The position numbers and the translations under genes are program-made. DNA of 5,002 nt. It comes from Paracoccaceae bacterium. Its GTDB lineage: Bacteria; Pseudomonadota; Alphaproteobacteria; Rhodobacterales; Rhodobacteraceae. Shown here piece after piece: positions 1 to 5,002 of this stretch. Position 1 is the stretch's first letter. The number at the start of each line of letters is the position of its first letter. The stretch lies in the NCBI GenBank assembly GCA_024304875.1, contig JAMWZF010000014.1, forward strand, positions 15,343 to 20,344. The letters are read 5' to 3'. Under the pieces are notes generated by a model that saw nothing but the letters and a program-made list of their open reading frames with translations, was not told where the DNA came from and made no database searches.

Positions 1-455
1 TTCTCACGCAGGCGGCGCAGCAGTTCCTCGCAGCTGTCGGCAGGGCTCACCTGCGCGGATTTCTCCCTCTCCAGCAGATCGGCGTAGAGCGCCCTGACCA
101 TCGGCAGCATGTCGGACGTCGGCTTGAGACGGACCGAGAAATAGCCGCCATCGACCGGCGTGACATTGGCCAGGACCCAGTAGTAGGTCCCGTCCTTGGC
201 ACGGTTCATCACGTAGGCCGCGGTGGGCTTGCCCGCCTTGATCCGGTCCCAGAGCAGGTAGAAGACGCCCTTGGGCATGTGCGGATGGCGCACGAGCTTG
301 TGCGGCGCACCGATCAGTTCCTCCCAATCGAAGCCCGAGACGCGCTGGAACACCCAGTTCCCGGACTGGATCACCCCGCGCCCGTCCGTGCGAGAGTAGA
401 ACAGCTGTTCCACCTTGAACGGCCGTTCCTCGTTCTTGATTTCGACGTCGGACAT
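1..455 (-). CDS. Aer-like PAS domain sensor protein, N-terminal part
   Basis: An open frame runs from an ATG at 453-455 to the left edge without a stop (151 codons seen); the C-terminus lies outside the window. Residues about 15-130 form a PAS domain of the type found in the redox/aerotaxis receptor Aer. It has VSGFDWEELIGAPHKLVRHP, then HMPKGVFYLLW, then NRAKDGTYYWVLANVTPV and YFSVRLKPT. By my alignment to E. coli Aer, R56, H57 and N84 match Aer R57, H58 and N85, in the FAD-binding region, so a flavin- or redox-sensing role is plausible (inference). Differences from Aer are H59 where Aer has D60, and T78 where Aer-type PAS domains usually have Trp. No membrane segment occurs in the visible part. 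Residues 130-151 (LEREKSAQVS...CEELLRRLRE) look like a helical linker. The output domain (chemotaxis signalling, kinase, or none) is unknown. The start is supported by a purine-rich GGAGCAGGG and CGAGAG upstream, though spacing is not ideal. Confidence 0.85.
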   Translation of the reverse strand, partial: MSDVEIKNEERPFKVEQLFYSRTDGRGVIQSGNWVFQRVSGFDWEELIGAPHKLVRHPHMPKGVFYLLWDRIKAGKPTAAYVMNRAKDGTYYWVLANVTPVDGGYFSVRLKPTSDMLPMVRALYADLLEREKSAQVSPADSCEELLRRLRE

Positions 456-484
456 GCTCTCGACCCTGCTCCGCAAGACAGCGC

Positions 485-507
485 CCCCGGGGTTCGGAGA
501 CCCGGAG
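485..507 (-). other. GC-rich hairpin in the gap before the PAS gene
   Basis: Read on the minus strand, CTCCGGGT and ACCCCGGGG can pair around the six-base loop CTCCGA, giving about 8 pairs with one bulged C and one G-T pair. It sits in the 97-base gap between the small-protein stop and the PAS start. No T-run follows, so it is not a classical intrinsic terminator. It may be a factor-dependent end, a leader structure, or chance in GC-rich DNA. Nothing else is recognisable in this gap. Confidence 0.25.
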
Positions 508-552
508 ACGCCTAGCAGCAGGGAGTTGAGCAATCCCTAATGCGGACCCATG

Positions 553-741
553 TCAGGCCAGGTGACCCCGAGCCACCCTCAGGAACTGTTTCAGTCGCAT
601 GTCCATCGTTCCCTTCCGCGCCCGGTGCTGAAGTTGAAGCGACGCGGGATGGGGCCGTTCGGCACGTTCCAGCCTGGCGTATGCCGCCGCTCGGCCGGAC
701 TCATAGCTCTGGCGGGTCAAGTCAGTGATGTGTCGCTGCAT
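553..741 (-). CDS. small basic protein of unknown function (62 aa)
   Basis: I do not recognise the family. The frame starts at an ATG (739-741) preceded six bases upstream by GGAGGAG, the best ribosome binding site in the window, and ends at TGA 553-555. The first half (LTRQSYESGRAAAYARLERAE, residues 8-28 apart from the first and last few) reads as an amphipathic helix with regular Arg/Glu spacing. The second half is rich in Arg, Lys and His (RARKGTMDMRLKQFLR). I count 13 Arg+Lys against 5 Asp+Glu, so the protein is strongly basic. There is no signal peptide, membrane segment or cysteine pair. A nucleic-acid or membrane-surface contact would fit the charge, but this is only inference. It lies in the same direction as its neighbours, 61 bases after the exporter. 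An overlapping frame on the plus strand (550-783) lacks comparable support. The second half is less convincing as protein than the first, so a sequence error or decayed end is possible. Confidence 0.55.
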   Translation of the reverse strand: MQRHITDLTRQSYESGRAAAYARLERAERPHPASLQLQHRARKGTMDMRLKQFLRVARGHLA

Positions 742-747
742 CGAAAA

Positions 748-754
748 CTCCTCC
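748..754 (-). promoter_or_regulatory. strong ribosome binding site of the small protein
   Basis: GGAGGAG on the minus strand, followed by TTTTCG and then the ATG at 741. The near-perfect anti-16S match with a 6-base spacer is the main evidence that this short frame is translated. Confidence 0.65.
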
Positions 755-771
755 GTGTTCTTGATGCGGGA

Positions 772-795
772 CTCCGAACTTAAACACTTGCGGAG
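772..795 (-). terminator. possible hairpin after the exporter gene
   Basis: On the minus strand CTCCG-c-AA pairs with TT-CGGAG around the loop GTGTTTAAG, giving seven pairs with one bulged C. It begins 8 bases after the exporter stop codon and ends before the small gene. The loop region is locally AT-rich for this window (TTTAAG), so it could equally be part of a promoter for the small gene. There is no T-run after it. Weak call. Confidence 0.25.
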
Positions 796-802
796 CGGAT
801 TT

Positions 803-1759
803 CTACTGCAGTCCCTTCGCCGCGACCTTGCGGCGGGCCGTTTCGCCCCGGCCGATCTGCCTTTCGCGCAAGACGATCACGATGCCGGCGAGGATGATCA
901 GGGCCGATCCGGCAAGCATCGGCAGGGTCGGTATCTCGCGGAACCAGAAATACCCGATGACAACGGACCACAGCATGGAGACGTAGGTGAAAGGTGCCAC
1001 CACGCCGGCATCGGCGAACCGGTACGACGAGGTGAGCAGGATCTGCCCGACCCCACCGATGAGACCCGCCCCGACCAGGAGCGCGGCCTCTTCCGGACCG
1101 GGCATCACCCAGCCGAAGGGCGCCGTCAGGAGGGACAGGACGGCCGAAGTGCAGGAGAACCAGAACACGATGGCGGCTGTGGACTCTGTGCCGGACATCG
1201 CCTTGACGAAGACCTGGGCCAGCGCCGCAGCACAGGCCGACGCCAGCGTCAGTATGGCCCCCAGCGCGGCCGTGCTTGCAAGCCCTTCCGAGAACCGGGG
1301 CGCCGTGATGACGACCACCCCGACCAGGCCGACGAGCACGGCGCTGATCCGGACCATCCGAATCCGCTCGCCAAGGATCACCGCCGCCAGAATCAGCAGG
1401 ATCACCGGCGTCAGGAACCTGATCGCCGTCACCTCGGGAAGAGGAAGGTAGCGCAGGCCGGCAAAGCCCATGCCCATCGCCAGGCTGCCGACGATGCCGC
1501 GCACCGCGTGCGGCCGGATCGCCTTGGTGCGGATTCCTTCCCTGAGGTTGCCGCTCGCCGCGAGCCAGCCGGCCACGACGAAGAGGGCGAAGAAGGACCG
1601 GAAGAACATCGCTTCGCCCGCCGGCACCCGTTCTGCGGCCTTGATGAAAGCAGACATCACGGTGAACAGGGTCACCGCCGCGCACATCAGCAGGATGCCC
1701 AACCCGGGTCGCTGCGCTGGCGCCGCTTGGGCATCGTCGGTAAGGTCGGATGCGGTCAT
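803..1759 (-). CDS. EamA-family (DMT superfamily) transporter
   Basis: A 318-residue inner-membrane protein with the two-fold EamA repeat typical of drug/metabolite transporters, at the usual family length of about 300. I place ten hydrophobic segments at about 19-40, 50-68, 85-104, 108-130, 135-153, 163-186, 195-214, 225-244, 251-272 and 279-297. Hallmarks are the first-repeat TAIRFLTPVILLILAAVILG followed by ER (111-132), and the second-repeat APFTYVSMLWSVVIGYFWFRE (255-275, in part) followed by a last helix and a basic tail (RERQIGRGETARRK). The substrate cannot be read from sequence; relatives export amino acids, metabolites or drugs. The start is ATG 1757-1759 with a weak AAGGCGG upstream; a GTG one codon-shifted at 1763 belongs to another frame. 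It follows the PQQ dehydrogenase stop by 41 bases in the same direction, with no hairpin between, so co-transcription is likely. Export of a product linked to the dehydrogenase is possible but unproven. Confidence 0.93.
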   Translation of the reverse strand: MTASDLTDDAQAAPAQRPGLGILLMCAAVTLFTVMSAFIKAAERVPAGEAMFFRSFFALFVVAGWLAASGNLREGIRTKAIRPHAVRGIVGSLAMGMGFAGLRYLPLPEVTAIRFLTPVILLILAAVILGERIRMVRISAVLVGLVGVVVITAPRFSEGLASTAALGAILTLASACAAALAQVFVKAMSGTESTAAIVFWFSCTSAVLSLLTAPFGWVMPGPEEAALLVGAGLIGGVGQILLTSSYRFADAGVVAPFTYVSMLWSVVIGYFWFREIPTLPMLAGSALIILAGIVIVLRERQIGRGETARRKVAAKGLQ

Positions 1760-1800
1760 GCACCCGCCTTACCGGGGTTTGGGAGGCATCGCCAGTCGGC

Positions 1801-2970
1801 TCACCCGGCGGGGGTCAGGCGGACGACCTCGCCAAAGGGGGCCGGCGCGTCGATCAGGACCAGGACCGCCCCGTCGTCCGCCACCACGACATCGCGGACC
1901 CGGCCGATGCCCTCGGCGATGCGTTCCTCGCCGGTGACCATCCCGTCCTCGAGCGTCAGCCGGACGAGCGCGTTGCCGACGAGGCCGCTGATCAGGAGGT
2001 CATCCTCCCAGTCGAACATCCCGCCGTCGTAGAAGGTCATTCCTCCGGGCGCGATGACCGGGTCCCAGTAGTAGACCGGCTGCTCCATGCCCTCTTGCGC
2101 GGTGATGCCCTCGCCGACCTCGGAGCCGCTGTATTTCACTCCGTAGGAGATCACCGGCCACCCGTAGTTGAGGCCGGGCTCCGGACGGTTGAGCTCGTCT
2201 CCACCCTGGGGCCCATGTTCAATGGTCCAGAGATCGCCATCGGGCCCGATCGCGGCGCCCTGCACGTTGCGGTGGCCGTAGGACCAGATGGTGTCGACGC
2301 CCTCCTCCCCGACGAAGGGATTGCTGTCGGGCGCCTCGCCGGTCAGCGGATCGACGTGGATGATCTTCCCGTAGGTCGTGGTCAGGTCCTGGGCCAGCAC
2401 GCGCTCCTGCTCGGTCGAATGCTCTCCGGTGGTGAGGAAGACGGTCTCGCCGTCGGGCGCCATGACGATCCGACTGCCGTAGTGCATCGGCGTTGGCGAC
2501 GGCGGGTGCTGGACGAAGATGTCCTGAACGTCCTCCAGCGCCGTCATGTCCTCGGTCAGAACGCCGGTGGCGGCGGCCGTCACGGTACCACCCTCGACCT
2601 CCTTGGCATAGGTCAGCCAGACGCGGCGGGTCTCGGCGAAGTCATCGGCCACCATGACGTCGAGCAGACCTCCCTGACGGCGGGCGTCCACCTCCGGCAC
2701 GCCCTCGATCGGCGCAGAGATCGTCCCGCTCTCGTCCACCCGGCGGAGGGTGCCCGGACGCTCGGTGACGAGGTACTGTCCACCCGGAAGAGCAGCGATG
2801 CCCCAGGGCGTGTCGAGGCCGGTCACCATCACTTCGGTGTCCACCGCCGTCGGAGCGGCCTCCGGGGCGCGGGTCTGCTCGGGGAAGGCGGGCTCGTAGA
2901 ACTGGTCGTCCTGCGCAGCGGCAGGGAAGGCAAGCGCACTCACGGTCAGGGACAGGGCAAGACGGGTCAT
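1801..2970 (-). CDS. secreted PQQ-dependent sugar (aldose) dehydrogenase
   Basis: A 389-residue six-bladed beta-propeller of the soluble glucose/aldose sugar dehydrogenase family (GSDH; E. coli YliI/Asd type). Such enzymes oxidise aldoses to lactones in the periplasm using pyrroloquinoline quinone and calcium. Residues 1-19 are a Sec signal peptide (MTRLALSLTVSALAFPAAA) with cleavage likely before Q20, followed by an acidic, Pro/Ala-rich linker to about 45. Family motifs in order are GLDTPWGIAALPGGQYLVTE (51-70), RQGGLLDVMVADDF (98-111), MHYGSRIVMAPDG (162-174), GKIIHVDPLTGEAPDSNPF (201-219), YGHRNVQG (231-238), IEHGPQGGDELN (250-261) and NYGWPVISYG (268-277). H163 fits the catalytic base and R234 the PQQ/substrate Arg, by analogy with the Acinetobacter enzyme. 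The ATG overlaps the queG stop and has AAGGAG five bases upstream. True substrate is unknown; homologues have broad or undefined specificity, and activity depends on PQQ being made or taken up. Confidence 0.93.
   Translation of the reverse strand: MTRLALSLTVSALAFPAAAQDDQFYEPAFPEQTRAPEAAPTAVDTEVMVTGLDTPWGIAALPGGQYLVTERPGTLRRVDESGTISAPIEGVPEVDARRQGGLLDVMVADDFAETRRVWLTYAKEVEGGTVTAAATGVLTEDMTALEDVQDIFVQHPPSPTPMHYGSRIVMAPDGETVFLTTGEHSTEQERVLAQDLTTTYGKIIHVDPLTGEAPDSNPFVGEEGVDTIWSYGHRNVQGAAIGPDGDLWTIEHGPQGGDELNRPEPGLNYGWPVISYGVKYSGSEVGEGITAQEGMEQPVYYWDPVIAPGGMTFYDGGMFDWEDDLLISGLVGNALVRLTLEDGMVTGEERIAEGIGRVRDVVVADDGAVLVLIDAPAPFGEVVRLTPAG
2967..2970 (-). other. ATGA stop/start overlap, queG to PQQ dehydrogenase
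   Basis: The minus strand reads ATGA: the ATG of the dehydrogenase (2968-2970) and the TGA of queG (2967-2969) share bases. This arrangement usually means translational coupling within one mRNA. The dehydrogenase also has its own strong binding site, so it may not depend fully on coupling. Confidence 0.85.
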
Positions 2971-4010
2971 CGGGTCTCCTTTCTCAGTCTGGACACGGCC
3001 CAGGCGCCGGCCTCGGCCACCACCGGATCCGCGTCGCGGGACAAGGTCTCTGCCACCGGGATCAGTCCCGGATCGGCCGAATTGCCGACGGCATAAGCCA
3101 CGTTCCGCACGAAACGATTGCGCCCGATCCGCTTGATCGGGCTTCCCGAAAACTTGGCCCTGAACCCCCCGTCGTCCAGACCGGCCAGCTCGGCGAGCCG
3201 GGGCGCTAACAGGTCTTCACGATGGCGATAGCGGATGTCCCGCGCCTCGGCGGCGAACTTGTTCCAGGGGCAGACGGCCAGACAGTCGTCGCAGCCGTAG
3301 ATCCGGTTGCCGAGGCCGGGGCGCAGATCCTCGGGCACGGGGCCCTTATGCTCGATGGTCAGGTAGGAAATGCAGCGCCGGGCATCCAGCTGGTAGGGCG
3401 CCGGAAAGGCGTCGGTCGGACAGACGTCCAGGCAGGCGGTACAGCTGCCGCAGCGGTCCTTCCCGGGGGCATCCACAGGCAGTTCGACGGTGGTGAAGAT
3501 CGCGCCCAGGAACACCCAGTTCCCGATCTCGCGGCCAAGCAAGTTCGTATGCTTGCCCTGCCAGCCGAGACCCGCGGCGGCGGCCAGCGGCTTCTCCATC
3601 ACCGGCGCGGTATCGACGAAGACCTTCACCTCCGGCGCGCCGCCCGCCTCGGCGATCAGCCAGCGGGCCAGGGTCTTCAGCTTCTTCTTGACGACATCGT
3701 GATAATCCTTCGCCCCGGCATAGACCGAAATCGCCCCCCGGTCCCGACGCTCCAGCACCTCCATGGGGTCATGCTCCGGCGTATAGGGCTCTGCCAGCAT
3801 GATGACGGACCGCGCCTCGGGCCAGAGCGCCGCCGGGTCCCCGCGCCAGTGCATCCGCTCCGCCATCCAGGCCATCTGGCCGTGGCGGCCCTCCTCCACG
3901 AAAGTCGCGAGCCGCCCGGCCACGTCCACGGCGTCAGGACGACAGACCCCCATGGCTGCGAACCCCGCGGCCCGGGCCTCCTGCGCCAGCCTATGCTTCA
4001 GGGTCTCCAC
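2967..4010 (-). CDS. queG: epoxyqueuosine reductase QueG
   Basis: Cytosolic cobalamin-dependent iron-sulfur enzyme that reduces epoxyqueuosine to queuosine at the wobble position of tRNAs with GUN anticodons (Tyr, His, Asp, Asn). With the GTG start the protein has 347 residues. An N-terminal cobalamin-binding domain (about 1-175) carries VDTAPVMEKPLAAAAGLGW then QGKHTNLL; D133 corresponds to the catalytic Asp of known QueG (D134 in E. coli). Next come two 4Fe-4S sites: CGSCTACLDVCP (C187, C190, C193, C197), C213 in RRCISY, and YGCDDCLAVCPWNKF (C240, C243, C247). The C-terminal 295-345 (NRFVRNVAYAVGN...DPVVAEAGAWAVSRL) is a HEAT-like tRNA-binding repeat. The frame is open up to an ATG at 4163, but those extra 51 residues overlap fzlA and look non-coding. 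The GTG at 4008-4010 has AAGGGG four bases and AAGGA ten bases upstream, and opens directly into the usual helix (LKHRLAQEARAAGF). It is followed by the dehydrogenase with overlapping stop/start. Confidence 0.95.
   Translation of the reverse strand: METLKHRLAQEARAAGFAAMGVCRPDAVDVAGRLATFVEEGRHGQMAWMAERMHWRGDPAALWPEARSVIMLAEPYTPEHDPMEVLERRDRGAISVYAGAKDYHDVVKKKLKTLARWLIAEAGGAPEVKVFVDTAPVMEKPLAAAAGLGWQGKHTNLLGREIGNWVFLGAIFTTVELPVDAPGKDRCGSCTACLDVCPTDAFPAPYQLDARRCISYLTIEHKGPVPEDLRPGLGNRIYGCDDCLAVCPWNKFAAEARDIRYRHREDLLAPRLAELAGLDDGGFRAKFSGSPIKRIGRNRFVRNVAYAVGNSADPGLIPVAETLSRDADPVVAEAGAWAVSRLRKETR
2976..2981 (-). promoter_or_regulatory. ribosome binding site of the PQQ dehydrogenase
   Basis: AAGGAG on the minus strand, followed by ACCCG and the ATG at 2970. 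It lies inside the last codons of queG (within the KETR tail) and fixes the dehydrogenase start at the overlapping ATG. Confidence 0.75.
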
Positions 4011-4057
4011 CCCGCCCCTTTCCTTGATCCATTGGTATCCCGTGGGTCCGGGCGCAA

Positions 4058-4075
4058 GGCCCGCAGCGGCGGGCC
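4058..4075 (-). terminator. perfect 7-bp hairpin between fzlA and queG
   Basis: On the minus strand GGCCCGC and GCGGGCC pair perfectly around the four-base loop CGCT, 38 bases after the fzlA stop and 47 bases before the queG GTG. The bases after it (TTGCGCCC) contain only two T, so it is not a clear intrinsic terminator. It could be an attenuator, a processing or mRNA-stabilising stem between the two genes, or a terminator with queG transcribed from its own promoter. The rest of the 4011-4113 gap shows only the queG binding site. Confidence 0.4.
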
Positions 4076-4113
4076 ACAGGCGCCGCGATTGCCGATGCCC
4101 GCCCCGCCCCGGA

Positions 4114-4779
4114 TCAGAAATCCAGATCGGCGTAGTGGGACGGCGGCAGGAACCCCGGGACATTGTCCGCGAGGATGCCGCGGAAGGCCGGGCGCGACTT
4201 GATCTTGGCGTACCAGTCCTTGACCGTGTCCGACCGGTTCCAGTCCACGTCCGAGATGTAGTCGAGGCAGGACAGGTGCGCCGCCGCGGCGAAATCCGCG
4301 AGGCTCAGGCTGTCCCCCGCCAGCCAGCGGCGCTGGTCCAGCAGATGGGCCATGTAGTCGAGATGGTCCTTGATCGCCCGCGCGCCCGCCTTGACGTTCG
4401 TCGAATCCGGGTAGCCGGTGTTCATCACCTTGCGGAACACCCGTTCGCCCAGCAGCTTGTTCGTCACCTCGCGGTAGAACTTGTCGTCGAACCAGGCGAT
4501 CAGGCGGCGGACCTCGTAACGGTCCTCGGCATTCCGCGGCATCAGCGGCGGTTCGGGAATCGTCTCTTCGAGGTATTCGCAGATCGCCCCGCTGTCCGCC
4601 ATCATCCGCGATCCCATCCGCAGGACGGGCACCTTGCCGGCCGGATTGCGGCGCAGGAACTCCGGCGTCGGCTCCCAGTAGCGTTCCTCGACCAGCTCCA
4701 CCTCGATGCGCTTTTCGGCCAGGCAGAGGCGGACCTTCCGGGAGAACGGCGACAACGGGTAGTGATAAAGGCGGTTCAT
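4114..4779 (-). CDS. fzlA: FzlA-like GST-fold protein, probable FtsZ-associated division factor
   Basis: A 221-residue protein with a thioredoxin-like N-terminal domain (1-78: LYHYPLSPFSRKVRLCLAEK, NPAGKVPVL with the cis-Pro P51, and DSGAICEYLEE) and an all-helical C-terminal domain (about 85-205) with the GST N-capping box SLAD at 159-162. The tail PPSHYADLDF (212-221) is the feature I associate with alphaproteobacterial FzlA rather than with detoxifying GSTs. In Caulobacter, FzlA binds FtsZ, curves its filaments and controls constriction rate, and its C-terminal tail matters for this; glutathione binding is reportedly absent (from memory of the literature). So a division role in the cytosol is favoured over conjugation chemistry, but an ordinary GST cannot be excluded by eye. 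It follows mtgA by 36 bases, which supports a cell-wall/division context. There is no convincing Shine-Dalgarno before the ATG at 4777-4779, and a hairpin abuts it. Confidence 0.8.
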   Translation of the reverse strand: MNRLYHYPLSPFSRKVRLCLAEKRIEVELVEERYWEPTPEFLRRNPAGKVPVLRMGSRMMADSGAICEYLEETIPEPPLMPRNAEDRYEVRRLIAWFDDKFYREVTNKLLGERVFRKVMNTGYPDSTNVKAGARAIKDHLDYMAHLLDQRRWLAGDSLSLADFAAAAHLSCLDYISDVDWNRSDTVKDWYAKIKSRPAFRGILADNVPGFLPPSHYADLDF

Positions 4780-4805
4780 GCCCGCGTGATGCCCGATGCG
4801 CGGGC
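4780..4805 (-). repeat. 7-bp inverted repeat abutting the fzlA start codon
   Basis: On the minus strand GCCCGCG (4805-4799) and CGCGGGC (4786-4780) form a perfect inverted repeat around a 12-base loop containing CATCGGGCATCA. The second arm touches the fzlA ATG. It fills most of the 36-base mtgA-fzlA gap and occupies the place where a ribosome binding site is expected. No T-run follows. It may limit fzlA translation, mark the end of mtgA mRNA, or be chance. Confidence 0.45.
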
Positions 4806-4815
4806 GGCAATCAAG

Positions 4816-5002
4816 CTACTCGAAACAGGCGGCGCGTCCGTCGGCGGCGATGGTCGCCGCCCCGTCCCGGATCGCCGCCGCGCGGCGCTGGACGAAGGGC
4901 GTCGGGTCCGAGGCGCTCCGCCCCTTGGGGTCGGGCAGGACGGCGGCAAGCCGGGCGGCCTGGGTCGCGGAAAGCTCGGCAGCGCTAACGCCGAAGTAAT
5001 GC
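4816..5002 (-). CDS. mtgA: monofunctional peptidoglycan glycosyltransferase MtgA, C-terminal part
   Basis: An open frame enters from the right edge and ends at TAG 4816-4818, giving 61 complete codons; the rest of the gene is outside the window. The sequence begins HYFGVSAAELSATQAARLAA, then VLPDPKGRSASDPTPFVQRR, and ends in ADGRAACFE. The YFG-x-SAAELS...AARLAAVLP-P block is the conserved last part of the GT51 glycosyltransferase fold, and the following charged helix and short tail fit a stand-alone MtgA rather than a bifunctional penicillin-binding protein, which would continue into a transpeptidase domain. MtgA is an inner-membrane enzyme that polymerises lipid II into glycan strands in the periplasm. 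Its catalytic Glu motifs and membrane anchor are not in view. The family call is from recognition of this short segment, so it is good but not certain. Confidence 0.8.
   Translation of the reverse strand, partial: HYFGVSAAELSATQAARLAAVLPDPKGRSASDPTPFVQRRAAAIRDGAATIAADGRAACFE

Noticed and set aside
4..327. 107-residue minus-strand frame at the left edge
   Set aside because: It is a frame-shifted shadow of the PAS gene, whose conserved motifs lie in the frame starting at 455.
550..783. 77- and 62-residue plus-strand frames opposite the small protein
   Set aside because: They lack a good ribosome binding site and run against all neighbours; the minus-strand frame has GGAGGAG at the right distance.
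780..1763. 327-residue minus-strand frame over the exporter
   Set aside because: It is shifted relative to the real EamA frame and rich in Arg/Gly/Pro, with no membrane helices.
725..2032. 435-residue open frame on the plus strand
   Set aside because: It lies opposite the exporter and the 3' end of the dehydrogenase. Its composition (His/Asp/Arg/Gln-rich, low complexity) is typical of the antisense of GC-rich codons, and it matches no family I know.
1750..3096. 448-residue open frame on the plus strand
   Set aside because: It lies antisense to the well-supported PQQ dehydrogenase, whose motifs run the full length. The His/Asp/Val/Gly-rich translation is a codon-mirror artefact.
4020..4060. 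possible sigma-70 promoter (TTGCGC ... TACCAA) before queG
   Set aside because: The spacing is about 14 bases, too short for a good promoter, and the -10 match is poor; not supported well enough to list as a feature.
3222..4202. 326-residue open frame on the plus strand
   Set aside because: It is antisense to queG, whose cysteine motifs and catalytic Asp are intact; no domain is recognisable in the plus-strand frame.
3998..4810. 270-residue minus-strand frame over fzlA
   Set aside because: It is out of frame with the GST-fold protein and Arg/Gly/Pro-rich. It also overlaps the mtgA-fzlA gap and the hairpin.
4796..4999. 67-residue plus-strand frame at the right edge
   Set aside because: The opposite strand encodes a recognisable GT51 C-terminus ending in a clean stop, so the plus frame is a shadow.

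Overview
The window looks like a chromosomal housekeeping segment of a high-GC alphaproteobacterium, most likely a member of the Rhodobacterales. This rests on the strong G/C preference at third codon positions, an alphaproteobacterial FzlA-type GST-fold protein ending in HYADLDF, and a short QueG. The placement is inferred from family resemblance, not from a database search. All seven genes I can support lie on the minus strand, so transcription runs from base 5002 towards base 1.

In transcription order the window holds: (i) the last 61 codons of mtgA, a monofunctional peptidoglycan glycosyltransferase (5002-4816); (ii) an fzlA-like gene for a GST-fold division protein (4779-4114); (iii) queG, epoxyqueuosine reductase, read from a GTG start (4010-2967); (iv) a secreted PQQ-dependent sugar/aldose dehydrogenase whose ATG overlaps the queG stop as ATGA (2970-1801); (v) a ten-helix EamA/DMT exporter (1759-803); (vi) a small basic protein of 62 residues behind a near-perfect Shine-Dalgarno (741-553); and (vii) the N-terminal 151 residues of an Aer-like PAS sensor that runs off the left edge (455-1). 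The PAS frame, the mtgA frame and the small protein are easy to miss, because each is short or cut by the window edge and long spurious frames run opposite most genes.

Gene spacing suggests one or two transcription units. mtgA-fzlA are 36 bases apart, queG and the PQQ dehydrogenase overlap, and the dehydrogenase and exporter are 41 bases apart. The gaps at 4011-4113, 742-802 and 456-552 each contain a possible hairpin and are the likely places for terminators, attenuators or promoters; none has a T-run.

Functionally, mtgA and fzlA both point to septal cell-wall growth. queG (tRNA wobble modification), the periplasmic PQQ enzyme and the exporter show no obvious common pathway. I see no mobile element, CRISPR array, RNA gene or defence system. 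The most useful leads are the mtgA-fzlA pair with a hairpin over the fzlA start, the small basic protein, and an Aer-type PAS domain with two altered positions in otherwise conserved motifs.
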